DNA of 64,000 bases from CAZVYN01 sp964631125 (GTDB lineage: Bacteria; Eisenbacteria; RBG-16-71-46; CAIMUX01). Under the pieces are notes generated by a model that had not been told where the DNA came from, made no database searches, and worked only from the letters and a program-made list of their open reading frames with translations. The position numbers were made by a program, and so were the translations under genes. Where the stretch lies: positions 1-64,000 of the forward strand of contig CAZVYN010000012.1 of NCBI GenBank assembly GCA_964631125.1, given 5' to 3'. Every line of letters begins with the position of its first letter. Within the stretch, counting starts at the first letter, position 1. Below, piece after piece: positions 1 to 8,639 of the stretch.

Positions 1-185
1 GATCCGCGGTCCTCTGCTAGACTTCGGCCGATCTCCGGGGCGGGGAACCGACCCGTGCGGACGGTTTTCTGAGCCGCCGCATCCCGATGGCCCCCTGCTG
101 CGTAGAGTGGCCGGCCATTCGGGCCGCCACGGCCTTCCAGCACAGCTCATTCTTGCCGACCGTCCACGGAGGGATCCCCACCGCA

Positions 186-887
186 ATGAAGGGACTGCTG
201 CTCACGGGACTGCTCACCGGACTACTGGCCGGATTGCTCTGCACGGATTTCGCCCACATCTCGGCCGCAACCGCGGCCGAACCCGCCGGTCCCGGATTCC
301 AAGCGGCCCGGCTCCGCTATGGCGGTGGGGGCGATTGGTACTCCGCCCCGAGCGCGCTCCCCAACCTGGCGCGGGCGCTGCGGGAGCGCACTACCGTCGT
401 CGTCGAGCGGCTCGAAGAGGCCCAGATCGCGATCTCTGATCCCGAGTTCTTCAGCTACCCCTACCTCTTCATCAATGGGCACGGGAACATCCGCTTCACC
501 GACTCCGAGGTGGAGCGTCTCCGTCGGTACCTGCTCGCCGGTGGATTCCTCTTTGCCGATGACAACTACGGGATGGACGAGTCGTTCCGTCGCGAGATGG
601 CCCGGGTCTTTCCCGATCGGAAGTTGACGCCGGTGCCTTTCGCGCACCCGATCTACCATTGCTTCTACGATCTCCCGAGTGGACCGCCCAAGGTGCACGA
701 ACATGATGGAAAGCCTTCGCAGGGTTTCGGGTACTTCGACGGGAGTCGATTGATGGTCTTCTACACCGTCGAAACCGACATCGGAAACGGACTCGAGGAT
801 CTCGGCACGCATGACGACTCGCCCGAGGTTCGCGAACAGGCGATGCGGATGGCCATCAACACGGTCGTCTATTCGTTGACTCACTGA
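186..887 (+). CDS. DUF4159 family secreted protein
   Basis: 233 residues. Residues 1 to about 33 form a signal peptide (leucine-rich core, ending near TAAA), so the protein should be exported. The rest matches DUF4159, a family predicted to have a class I glutamine amidotransferase-like fold; a FINGHGN stretch lies near residue 96 and LLAGGFLFADDN near 118. Enzymatic activity is unknown. The ATG at 186 was chosen over an in-frame ATG at 87 because it puts the signal sequence at the N terminus and has GGAGGG about 11 bases upstream. DUF4159 genes usually sit with DUF4175, MoxR ATPase, DUF58 and von Willebrand A genes; DUF4175 follows here. Confidence 0.85.
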   Translation: MKGLLLTGLLTGLLAGLLCTDFAHISAATAAEPAGPGFQAARLRYGGGGDWYSAPSALPNLARALRERTTVVVERLEEAQIAISDPEFFSYPYLFINGHGNIRFTDSEVERLRRYLLAGGFLFADDNYGMDESFRREMARVFPDRKLTPVPFAHPIYHCFYDLPSGPPKVHEHDGKPSQGFGYFDGSRLMVFYTVETDIGNGLEDLGTHDDSPEVREQAMRMAINTVVYSLTH

Positions 888-941
888 CCGAGCAGACCCC
901 GAGACCCGAGCAGACACCGAGATCCGAGCAGACACACGATC
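888..941 (+). repeat. Three 18-bp tandem repeats
   Basis: Three imperfect 18-bp units, each starting CCGAGCAGAC, fill the space between the DUF4159 stop codon and the ribosome binding site of the next gene (888-905, 906-923, 924-941). The minus-strand core TGTCTGCTCGG resembles TGTTTGTTCGG in the array near 19.9 kb. Confidence 0.9.
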
Positions 942-966
942 CATGCAGACGCAGAGGAGTAGACCT

Positions 967-3900
967 ATGCCCGCCCCATCCTCGATCGATCGCCTCCTCG
1001 GCCGCGGCTACGGAGAATTTCGTCGGCGTCGTTCGACCGAAGCAATGTTGCTGGCGGTCTCGATCGCGCTCCCGGTGATCGTCGCCGCGCTCGCGCTCGG
1101 GATGCTGCTCCGCTATCACCTGCTCGGCGGATGGGTCGGGCCGCTCCTGGTCGTCGCCGGAATCGGCGTCGCGGTCGCCGCCGGACTGCGCCACTGGCGG
1201 GCCGTGGGCTGGAGCTACGAGACGTACTTGCGCCACGTCGAAAAGGGGAGCGGGCTGACCCGCAACGAGGTGATCAACGCGCAGGAACTCTCTCGCCGTC
1301 TCCCGTCGATGGACGATCCGCTGACGCGAGGGCTGGCCGCGCAGGCCGTCGAACTGGGTGAAAGCAAAGTCTCGAGCCTGCCGTTCTCGGCGCTGGCCCG
1401 CTCTCGGTCGCTGAAGCAGCCGCTCATTCGGACCGCGGTCGCGTCGGTGGTTGCGACCCTGCTCTTGGTCGCGTCTCCCGATGCCTTCCGGAGTTCGGCG
1501 GCCCGGCTCCTCCGACCGGGCGTGCGCGAGACCCCACCCGCTCTCACGTTCCGCATCGAGCCGGGCAACGCCACGATCGATCGCGGACAAACCGTCCGCG
1601 TGCAGGCGGTCGTGCCGACGCAGCTCGAGGACGCCACGCTCGTCTATCGGGCCAACGGGGGCGCCTGGAAGTCGCTCCCGATGGGCTCGATCGCCGGCGG
1701 CGTTCAGGGCGAGTCGGAGTTCCGTTCATTCACCGCGGAGCTCGACCAGGTAGTCGAAGCCACGGAGTACGCCGTCTCGGCCGGCCGCCAGCGGAGTGAG
1801 CTCTATCGCCTGGACGTGGTCGATCCGCTGCGCGTGACCGGCTACGAGAAGCGAGTCGCTCCGCCGGCCTACACGCAGCTCGCTCCGAGCCAGGCGCTGG
1901 AGGCCGACGGGCATCTCGACGTGCTGGCTGGATCCCAGGTGAGTCTCGGACTGCAGACGACGCGACGCGACGCCGAAGGGCGGCTGATCTTTGCCGACGG
2001 CCGCTCGATCCCGCTCGAGACCAAGAGCGGGGAACGTCCGGCGGCCTCGTTCGTCGCGCGTGAATCGGGCGAGTACCGCGTCGAGTTGACCGGCCGGGCT
2101 GGAGAGGGGGGCGGCGCCGCGACCAACTGGACTTCGGACCCGTTCCGACTCGACGTGAGCCCCGATCGCTATCCCACGCTCACGCAGCTCTCGCCTCCCC
2201 CGAAGATGCAGCTCCCGCCCGAGATGTCGGTCGATCTGCGCGCCGAGTGCCTCGACGACTTCGGGATCACCCGGCTCGACTTGGTCTTCCAACGCAACGA
2301 CGGCGCGCCGCAGACGCGGACGCTGGCGCGCTGGCAGCGGGAGCGCGAGGCGCGCGTCTCGGAGCCGTGGAACCTCGAAGAAGTGCTCATGACCCCGGGG
2401 GATCAGGTTCGCTATCACCTCGAGCTGACCGACAACGACGGCTTCTCCGGTCCGAAGACGACGCGCGGTCCCGAGTGCGAGATCGTCTTCCCGACGCTGG
2501 AGGAGATGTACGCCGCGCAAGCCGAGGATCGCGACGAACAGGTCGGCTCGGTGGCGAAGATGCTCGACGAGCAGAAGAAGCTGCGCGAGGAGTTGAAGAA
2601 GTCGGTCCAGGAGATGAAGGCCGACAAGAAGATGGGTTGGGAAGACCAGGAGCGGCTGCGCGAACTGGCCGAGCGCCAGGACAAGGTCTCCGAGCAGATC
2701 GACAAGCTGGCCGAGTCGCTCGACCAGAGCCTCTCGCGGATGGATCAGGCGAACATGTTCTCGCCCGAGATGGCGCAGAAGGTGCAGGAGATCGGGGACT
2801 TGGTCCGCGAGATCCAGAGTCCCGCCTTCAAGGAACAGATGGAGCGCCTGCGCGACGCCATGCAGAAGCTCGATCGCCGCGCGATGGAACAGGCGCTGGA
2901 GAAGCTGCAGCTCAGCCAGGAGGAACTGGAGAAGAGCCTCGACCGGACGCTGGAGATGCTGAAGCAGGTCTTGGCCGAGGAGAAGCTCGACGCACTCGTG
3001 CAGCAGGCGGAGCAACTCGCCCAGGAGCAGAAGGAGCTGAACGAGCAGTTGGGCGGCGAGCCGCCGAAGTCCGACCAGCCGCAGGGTGGCGAGAAGTCCG
3101 ACAGTGAGAAGTCCGACAGTGAGAAGTCGGACAGCGAGAAGTCCGCGGGCGAGAAGAAGGACGCCGCCGAGAAGCCTCTCACGCCGGAGCAGTCGAAGGA
3201 GTTGGCGGAGAAGCAGGCGCAGTTGGCGGAAGAGCTGCGCAAGCTGCAGGAGCAACTCGACCAGCTCCGCAAGGAGAACGAGAAGCAGCTCGGCCAGATG
3301 AACCAGCAGATGGAAGAGAAGAAGTCGAGCGAGCAGCTCCAGTCGGCGCAGAAGAACATGGAGTCGGCGCAGCAGCAGATGGGCCAGTGCAACAAGCCCG
3401 AGAGTCTCAAGTTCGGGCGCCAGGCCGAGAAGGAGCTGCAGGAGTTCGCCGAGCAGATGCGCGCTGCGCAACAGCAGGCCCAGCAGCAGCAACAGGAAGA
3501 GATCACGAAGCGGCTCTTCGCGCTCTCCGGCCAGCTCGTGACCATGAGCAAGAGCCAGGAGGCGCTCCTGCAAGAGGCCCCGAGTCAGCCGACACGCGAC
3601 TTGGCGGTCGAGCAGGCTCGCCTGACCGACAGCGCGAAGCGGACGATGGACCAATTGGCGGAAGTCGCTCGGATGGTTCGTCTGCTCTCTCACGATGCGT
3701 CTCGCGAGATGGCGAACGTCGTCCGCGAGTTGGAGGCAGCCACCAGTTCCTTCGAGGGGGGTGACCGGGGTGAAGCGATGGGGCAGGGCCGTTCGTCCGC
3801 CACGTCGATGAACAAGACGGTCCTCGCACTGCTCGAGACCAACAACAAGATGTGCCAGATGCAGTCGGCCTCGGGCAGTTGCTCGAATCCGATGCAATCG

Positions 3901-4437
3901 ATGCGCGGCCTCTCCAGTCAGCAGCAGCAGCTGAATCAGGAAGGGCAGGACATGATGAGCGGGCAGGGCCAGGGGCAAGGTCGCCTCTCCCCTTCCGGCT
4001 CACAGAGCGAGCAGCTCGCTCAGATGGCGGCGCGTCAGCAGATGATCCGCCAGGGGCTGCAAGAGGTCGAAGGGGCGCTCGGTCAGGACTCCGGCGTCCT
4101 CGGGCGTCTCGATGACATGGGCAAGGAGATGGAGGAGATCGCCGCCGAGATGAAGGAACGCGGCCTCGACCAGCGTCTCCTGGAGCGGCAACAGAAGATC
4201 CTCTCGCGTCTCCTCACCGCGCAACGATCGCTGCGGAAGGAAGACACGAAGGAGGAGCGGATCTCCCGCCGCGGCGAGAACCCGCTCGATCGCGAGAGCC
4301 CGGCCGAAGCCGAACTCGGACCGACGGCGCTCGATCGGCTGCGCCGCGGGATCTTGCGCGGGAGCCAGGATCCGGTGCCGGCCGAGTTCAAGCGACTGGT
4401 CGATGACTACTTCCGCAGTCTCGCGGAGAAGCCGTGA
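967..4437 (+). CDS. DUF4175 family membrane protein with long coiled coil
   Basis: 1156 residues. Two membrane segments near the N terminus (about 26-48 and 54-74) and a third hydrophobic stretch near 160-180 anchor it. Beta-rich, Ig-like sequence follows to about 510, then a long E/K/Q-rich coiled-coil region (about 520-910) with low-complexity EKSDS repeats and a charged C terminus. This is the DUF4175 architecture; its biochemical role is unknown. The ATG at 967 is preferred over one at 943 because GAGGAG precedes it by 7 bases. It overlaps the following TPR gene by 4 bases, so the two are probably translationally coupled. Large extracytoplasmic coils suggest a scaffold or structural role, which is inference. 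Confidence 0.85.
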   Translation: MPAPSSIDRLLGRGYGEFRRRRSTEAMLLAVSIALPVIVAALALGMLLRYHLLGGWVGPLLVVAGIGVAVAAGLRHWRAVGWSYETYLRHVEKGSGLTRNEVINAQELSRRLPSMDDPLTRGLAAQAVELGESKVSSLPFSALARSRSLKQPLIRTAVASVVATLLLVASPDAFRSSAARLLRPGVRETPPALTFRIEPGNATIDRGQTVRVQAVVPTQLEDATLVYRANGGAWKSLPMGSIAGGVQGESEFRSFTAELDQVVEATEYAVSAGRQRSELYRLDVVDPLRVTGYEKRVAPPAYTQLAPSQALEADGHLDVLAGSQVSLGLQTTRRDAEGRLIFADGRSIPLETKSGERPAASFVARESGEYRVELTGRAGEGGGAATNWTSDPFRLDVSPDRYPTLTQLSPPPKMQLPPEMSVDLRAECLDDFGITRLDLVFQRNDGAPQTRTLARWQREREARVSEPWNLEEVLMTPGDQVRYHLELTDNDGFSGPKTTRGPECEIVFPTLEEMYAAQAEDRDEQVGSVAKMLDEQKKLREELKKSVQEMKADKKMGWEDQERLRELAERQDKVSEQIDKLAESLDQSLSRMDQANMFSPEMAQKVQEIGDLVREIQSPAFKEQMERLRDAMQKLDRRAMEQALEKLQLSQEELEKSLDRTLEMLKQVLAEEKLDALVQQAEQLAQEQKELNEQLGGEPPKSDQPQGGEKSDSEKSDSEKSDSEKSAGEKKDAAEKPLTPEQSKELAEKQAQLAEELRKLQEQLDQLRKENEKQLGQMNQQMEEKKSSEQLQSAQKNMESAQQQMGQCNKPESLKFGRQAEKELQEFAEQMRAAQQQAQQQQQEEITKRLFALSGQLVTMSKSQEALLQEAPSQPTRDLAVEQARLTDSAKRTMDQLAEVARMVRLLSHDASREMANVVRELEAATSSFEGGDRGEAMGQGRSSATSMNKTVLALLETNNKMCQMQSASGSCSNPMQSMRGLSSQQQQLNQEGQDMMSGQGQGQGRLSPSGSQSEQLAQMAARQQMIRQGLQEVEGALGQDSGVLGRLDDMGKEMEEIAAEMKERGLDQRLLERQQKILSRLLTAQRSLRKEDTKEERISRRGENPLDRESPAEAELGPTALDRLRRGILRGSQDPVPAEFKRLVDDYFRSLAEKP
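3091..3150 (+). repeat. In-frame 15-bp tandem repeat (EKSDS)
   Basis: Four 15-bp units (GAGAAGTCCGACAGT, with changes in the last two) inside the DUF4175 coding region encode EKSDS repeats. The unit is a multiple of three, so copy-number change would keep the frame. Confidence 0.9.
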
Positions 4438-6287
4438 CGCGCCTTCGCTCCCTCGCGGGACCCCTCCTCCTCACGTCGCTCGTCGCGCTCGCGCCCGCGC
4501 TCGCGCAACCGAAGGCCGCGCCGAAGCAGCGCCCGACCCCGGCGACCGAGACCGAGCCGAAGGATCGTGGGCTGGCGGAAGTGCGCGGACTCCTCCGGTT
4601 GGGGAAATCGGACGAGGCGCTGACGAAGCTGCGGGAGATGAACGAAGCGACCCCTGGCGATCCGAAGGTCACGCTCCTCTTGGGTCGCCAGCTCGCGGAG
4701 ATGGACAAGCCGGACGAGGCGGTCGCGCTGTACCGCAAGGCAATTGATCGGCAAGCAACCGATCGCCAAGCAACCGATCGGCAGGCAACCGACGCACAGG
4801 CGAAGACTCCTGACCCCAGTGCGGCCGACCCGACCTGGGCGAAGGCGAACGGCGTGACCGGCGGCGCCGCCTCCGAACTGGCGCCGATCTTCATCGATTT
4901 GCAGCGACTGCACCGCGAGATGGGCGAATGGGATTTGGCTCTGGCCGTCTGTCTGGAGTATCAGACTCGCTTCGGTGACAAATCCCGCGGCCGCGCCACC
5001 GGTTGGGTGTCGGAAGAGGTCGAGTCGCTCATCCGAAGTGACCGGCTCGGCCCGAAGGCGGTCGAGACGATCGGGCGCGCGGTCGAGGAGTCGCCGAAGG
5101 ATGAAGGACTCGCGCGCCTCTGGATCCAGGCCCTCTACCACACCGATCGTTCGGTCGAGGCGCTGGAGGCGGCCGGCGGACTCGACGCGCGCCTCGAGGC
5201 GCACGGCGCCGTCTTGATGGAACAAGCCGCGATGGCCATCGAGGAGAACTCGTTCGAACATGCGATCGCCGCGATCGATCTGGCGCTGGCGGCCGACCCG
5301 AAGGCGTCGCTGAAGGCCGACGCGCTCCATCAGAAGGCGCGCTCGCTGCGGAAGCTGCGCAGATTGGACGAGAGCCTGCTGGCGTACGACGCCCTCCTGG
5401 CCGAGAGCCGGACGTCGCGGCTCGGACGAGCCGCCGGCTTGGAGAAGGCGCAGATCCTCGCGCAGGAACTCAATCGCAAGGAAGACGCGTTGGTCGCCTA
5501 TCGCGAACTCCTGGCCGCGCTCGGATCGAAACCCAAGGGGGACGATCGTGAGGTGGCCGGCGAGGTCCAGCTCGCGATGGCGGAGTGCGCGCTGGCGCTC
5601 GGTCGCCCCGAAGAAGCGGGTGCGATCTACGCTGCACTGGCCGACAGCGCCGCCGGTTCGCCCGGGCGCGCTCGCGCCCTCTTCGAGTCGGCCGAGATGC
5701 TCTTCTTCCAGGGCAAGATGAAGGAAGCCGAGACGACCTACTACCAGTTGACGGACGACTATCCCCAAGACGCCTTCGTCAACGACGCGTTGGAGCGGAT
5801 CCTCGTCATCGGGGAGAACGCGGACCAGGGCGGCGCCCCGCTCGCGGCTCTCTCGCAAGCGGTCTATCAACGGCGCCTCGGCCGGGCCGATCGCGCGCTG
5901 CAACTCGTGAGCGATGCGATCAACGCGCACCCGGGTTCGCGCGCGCAGGACGACCTGCGCTTCCTCCGGGTGCGACTGCTCTTGGATCTCCAGCAAGAGG
6001 AACCCGCGCAGTTGGCCGCGGACGCGCTGGCCACCGGCTTCCGCGACAGCCCGCTGGCCAGCCGTGGATTGGTCGAAGTCGCCCAGCGTCTCGCGCAGCG
6101 TCCGGAGGGACGCCGGATGGCCGAGAAACTGTACGAACGGGTCTTGCTCCAATTCCCCGAGTGCATCGAAGGATCGGCGGTCCGCGCCGCGCTGCGCGAC
6201 CTGAAGAGCAAGCTGCGCGAGAGTTCCGAGGCGCTCGCGCCGCGCTCCCCGAGCTGGAAATCGTCGACGCCCGCGGGGACCGTCTGA
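4434..6287 (+). CDS. Secreted tetratricopeptide-repeat protein
   Basis: 617 residues, starting at a GTG that overlaps the DUF4175 stop codon by 4 bases. The N terminus is a signal peptide (LLLTSLVALAPALAQP). Helix-pair repeats with TPR spacing run through the chain, for example near residues 45-105, 145-310 and 360-450. Residues about 105-120 hold three copies of DRQAT from a 15-bp DNA repeat, probably an unstructured insertion. TPR proteins mediate protein-protein contacts, so a periplasmic adaptor for the neighbouring DUF4159/DUF4175 proteins is likely; the partner is inferred. The stop codon overlaps the next start by one base (TGATG). Confidence 0.85.
   Translation: MTRLRSLAGPLLLTSLVALAPALAQPKAAPKQRPTPATETEPKDRGLAEVRGLLRLGKSDEALTKLREMNEATPGDPKVTLLLGRQLAEMDKPDEAVALYRKAIDRQATDRQATDRQATDAQAKTPDPSAADPTWAKANGVTGGAASELAPIFIDLQRLHREMGEWDLALAVCLEYQTRFGDKSRGRATGWVSEEVESLIRSDRLGPKAVETIGRAVEESPKDEGLARLWIQALYHTDRSVEALEAAGGLDARLEAHGAVLMEQAAMAIEENSFEHAIAAIDLALAADPKASLKADALHQKARSLRKLRRLDESLLAYDALLAESRTSRLGRAAGLEKAQILAQELNRKEDALVAYRELLAALGSKPKGDDREVAGEVQLAMAECALALGRPEEAGAIYAALADSAAGSPGRARALFESAEMLFFQGKMKEAETTYYQLTDDYPQDAFVNDALERILVIGENADQGGAPLAALSQAVYQRRLGRADRALQLVSDAINAHPGSRAQDDLRFLRVRLLLDLQQEEPAQLAADALATGFRDSPLASRGLVEVAQRLAQRPEGRRMAEKLYERVLLQFPECIEGSAVRAALRDLKSKLRESSEALAPRSPSWKSSTPAGTV
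4746..4790 (+). repeat. In-frame 15-bp tandem repeat (DRQAT)
   Basis: Three near-identical 15-bp units of the form GATCGGCAAGCAACC within the TPR gene encode DRQAT three times. A partial fourth copy follows. Confidence 0.9.
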
Positions 6288-7561
6288 TGCGCGGGTCGCC
6301 GTTCTCCCGTTGTCTCGTCGCCGCAAGTTGCGCGGCCGCTCTCCTTGTCGCGATTCCCGCCTCGGCCAAGCTGCTCATTCCGATGGATGCGAGCCAGACC
6401 GATCATCTCCGCGCCTACGGCGTTGCCTATCGCGCGCTCGCGCGCGGCGAGACGGTGGAGTGGCTGCTCAACTACCGCGGGGGATCGTTCTTCCTCGATG
6501 AGACCAGCGTCGGCGAGCAGGACTGTCTTCTCTCCGGCGTCACCTTCTCCCTGGCCGGCGCGGGCGAAGTCGGTCAGGCCTACTCCGAGATCGAAGGCGC
6601 CAACATGGAGCTGGTCCTGTTGGAGAAGGCGCCGAAGATGGCGGTCTACGCGCCGTCCTCGATGGAGCCGTGGGACGACGCGGTCACGCTGGCGCTGAAC
6701 TACGCCGATATCCCGTTCGATCAGATCTACGACGAGGAGGTCCTCGGCGGGAAGCTCTCGCAATACGACTGGCTGCACCTGCACCACGAGGACTTCACCG
6801 GGCAGTACGGAAAGTTCTACTCCAGCTACCACAGCGCCCCTTGGTACCTGGAGCAACAAGCGCGTTCCGAACTCGCCGCCGAGACGGCGGGCTACACGAC
6901 GGTCTGGCAGCACAAGCACGCGGTGGCGCGGCGTATCCGTGAGTACGTCGCGCAAGGCGGGTTCCTCTTCGCGATGTGTTCCGGGGCCGACAGCTACGAG
7001 ATCGCGCTGGCGGCGGGTGAAGTCGACATCGTCGACGTTCCCTTCGACGGCGATCCTCCCGATCCCGGGGCCGCGGGGCGGATGGATTTCTCCCAGTGCC
7101 TGGCCTTCGAGAACTTCACCATCGACACGAATCCGATGGTCTACGAGTTCTCGGATCTCGACATGACGCAGCAGGCGGCCCTGCGCGGGCCCGACTCTGA
7201 CTTCTTCACGCTCTTCGAGTTCTCCGCCAAGGAAGATCCCGTCCCGACGATGTTGACCCAGTGCCACGTCAATGTGCTCTCCGGCTTCATGGGACAGACG
7301 ACGTCGTTCAAGAAGTCGCTGGTCAAGAAAGGCGCGCTCATCCTGGCCGAGACCGACGGGGCGGGCGAGGTGCGGTATCTCCATGGGAACTACGGTCAAG
7401 GAACGTTCACCTACTACGGCGGCCACGATCCCGAGGACTACCAACATCGAGTGGGGGATCCCCCGACCGAGCTGGAGCTCCACAAGAATTCGCCCGGGTA
7501 TCGACTGATTCTGAACAACATCCTCTTTCCCGCGGCCGAGAAGAAGGAACGGAAGACCTGA
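6287..7561 (+). CDS. Conserved secreted protein, family often mislabelled asparagine synthetase B
   Basis: 424 residues with a signal peptide (cleavage near ASAK, residue 28). The mature sequence has hallmarks of a family widespread in Bacteroidota: KLLIPMD, WLLNYRGGSF, YDWLHLHHEDFTGQYGKF, GGHDPEDYQH and SPGYRLILNN. Databases often label it asparagine synthetase B. It is exported and shows neither an N-terminal nucleophile cysteine nor an AMP-forming synthetase domain, so that name is unsupported. GGFLFAMCSG near residue 225 resembles the elbow of class I glutamine amidotransferase-like folds; this is inference. The ATG at 6287 overlaps the previous stop codon, so it belongs to the preceding operon. 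Function unknown. Confidence 0.8.
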   Translation: MRGSPFSRCLVAASCAAALLVAIPASAKLLIPMDASQTDHLRAYGVAYRALARGETVEWLLNYRGGSFFLDETSVGEQDCLLSGVTFSLAGAGEVGQAYSEIEGANMELVLLEKAPKMAVYAPSSMEPWDDAVTLALNYADIPFDQIYDEEVLGGKLSQYDWLHLHHEDFTGQYGKFYSSYHSAPWYLEQQARSELAAETAGYTTVWQHKHAVARRIREYVAQGGFLFAMCSGADSYEIALAAGEVDIVDVPFDGDPPDPGAAGRMDFSQCLAFENFTIDTNPMVYEFSDLDMTQQAALRGPDSDFFTLFEFSAKEDPVPTMLTQCHVNVLSGFMGQTTSFKKSLVKKGALILAETDGAGEVRYLHGNYGQGTFTYYGGHDPEDYQHRVGDPPTELELHKNSPGYRLILNNILFPAAEKKERKT

Positions 7562-7570
7562 TGCCTCCAG

Positions 7571-7600
7571 TTCCGGCCGCGAATCCACGCGGCCGGGATT
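7571..7600 (+). terminator. Intrinsic terminator after the AsnB-like gene
   Basis: CCGGCCGCG (7573-7581) pairs perfectly with CGCGGCCGG (7588-7596) around the loop AATCCA, and the stem extends by two more pairs. A short T stretch (ATTTGGG) follows. It ends the four-gene operon just before a TTGACA element. Confidence 0.7.
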
Positions 7601-7604
7601 TGGG

Positions 7605-7634
7605 TTGACACCCTTCGCGCCAGACACGGACGAT
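7605..7634 (+). promoter_or_regulatory. Probable sigma-70 promoter for the zinc-ribbon/HAD operon
   Basis: A consensus TTGACA (7605-7610) is followed after 18 bases by the weak -10 candidate GACGAT (7629-7634). It lies about 55 bases upstream of the zinc-ribbon start and directly after a terminator. Confidence 0.4.
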
Positions 7635-7687
7635 GCGCGATCGGTATGGGCTCGGGTCACGAGTCCAGGGCGGTGGGGAGGTGGCCG

Positions 7688-7879
7688 ATGGATATCAAGT
7701 TCCCGGAATGCAAGAAGTGCCAGGACGGCGTCTTGATCCCGCTCTCCGACTACGGTCGTGACGGCGCCCCGATCGAGTTCAAGGCATGGGTCTGCACGAA
7801 CCCGGCCTGCGGCTTCAATCTCCGCATCGACAACGGCGAGATCAGCTACGGGCGTTCGGTCATCCAGTCCTCGAAGTGA
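7688..7879 (+). CDS. Small zinc-ribbon protein
   Basis: 63 residues. Two CxxC-like knuckles, CKKC (residues 8-11) and CTNPAC (about 36-41), separated by about 25 residues, make a zinc ribbon. The ATG at 7688 is supported by GGGGAGG 7-10 bases upstream; an in-frame ATG at 7646 lacks a comparable site. The stop codon overlaps the HAD gene start by 3 bases. Such orphan ribbons may bind nucleic acid or protein; function unknown. The ribbon is clear, the role is not. Confidence 0.75.
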   Translation: MDIKFPECKKCQDGVLIPLSDYGRDGAPIEFKAWVCTNPACGFNLRIDNGEISYGRSVIQSSK

Positions 7880-8571
7880 TCCGCGCGGTCCTCTTCGATC
7901 TCGACAACACGCTGACCGACTTCATGCACATGAAGGAGGTCGCGATCCGAGCGGCCGTCCTCGGCATGGTCGAGATGGGCTTGCCGATGGCCGCCGACGA
8001 GGCGCAGCGCGAGATCTACCGCATCTACGAACAGCAGGGGATCGAGTACCAGCGCGTCTTCGATCAGTTCTTGGAGAAGACGACGGGCCGTGTGCCGCCC
8101 GAGATGCTTGCCGCCGGGATCATCCAGTACCGCCGTGCGCGTGACGCCGCCCTCACGCCGTATCGACATGTTCCGATGGTGCTGCTCGAACTGCTCCGTC
8201 GCGGGTTCCGGTTGGCGGTGGTCTCCGACGCGCCGGCCGTGCAAGCGTGGCAACGGCTCCACCAACTCGGATTCCAACATGTCTTCCAACCGGTCGTGAC
8301 CTTCGACGACACCGGCGAGCGCAAGCCGAGCCCGCGTCCGTTCCGGCGAGCGCTGGAGCTGCTCGATCTGCCGGCCGCCGCCGTCCTCATGGTGGGAGAC
8401 TGGCCCGAGCGCGACATGATCGGCGCCGCCGGAGTCGGTATGAAGACCGCCTTCGCTCGTTACGGCGACACCTTCGGCACGAACCTGTCGGGCGCCGACT
8501 TCGATCTCGACGATATCCAGCAACTCCTACCGATTCTCGAGCGGTTGAACGCGCCGCACGAGGCGAACTGA
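7876..8571 (+). CDS. HAD-superfamily hydrolase
   Basis: 231 residues, starting at a GTG that overlaps the zinc-ribbon stop codon. All four HAD motifs are visible: DLDNT with the nucleophile aspartate (residues about 7-11), VVSDAP (motif II), KPSPRPF (motif III lysine) and GDWPERD (motif IV). An alpha-helical cap lies between motifs I and II, as in subfamily I phosphatases such as phosphoglycolate phosphatase or YjjG-type nucleotidases. The substrate cannot be read from sequence. The next gene repairs damaged NAD(P)H, so a metabolite-damage or housekeeping phosphatase role is possible but unproven. Confidence 0.85.
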   Translation: MIRAVLFDLDNTLTDFMHMKEVAIRAAVLGMVEMGLPMAADEAQREIYRIYEQQGIEYQRVFDQFLEKTTGRVPPEMLAAGIIQYRRARDAALTPYRHVPMVLLELLRRGFRLAVVSDAPAVQAWQRLHQLGFQHVFQPVVTFDDTGERKPSPRPFRRALELLDLPAAAVLMVGDWPERDMIGAAGVGMKTAFARYGDTFGTNLSGADFDLDDIQQLLPILERLNAPHEAN

Positions 8572-8611
8572 TCGACTGATCGACTGACCGACTGACCGAC
8601 TGACCGACTGA
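8572..8611 (+). repeat. Five 8-bp tandem repeats
   Basis: Five direct 8-bp units, TCGACTGA twice then CCGACTGA three times, begin one base after the HAD stop codon and end just before the ribosome binding site of the next gene. Each unit carries a TGA. Confidence 0.9.
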
Positions 8612-8639
8612 CCGAGTCTTCTCGACCGGAGGCCGTCCC

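Noticed and set aside
87..185. Upstream ATG extension of the DUF4159 gene
   Set aside because: Would bury the signal peptide; ATG 186 has a better ribosome binding site.
1726..3978. Long open frame on the minus strand through the DUF4175 gene
   Set aside because: Leucine/arginine-rich low-complexity translation opposite a clear DUF4175 gene; typical antisense shadow of high-GC sequence.
6287..7561. Asparagine synthetase B
   Set aside because: No N-terminal cysteine, no synthetase domain, and an export signal.
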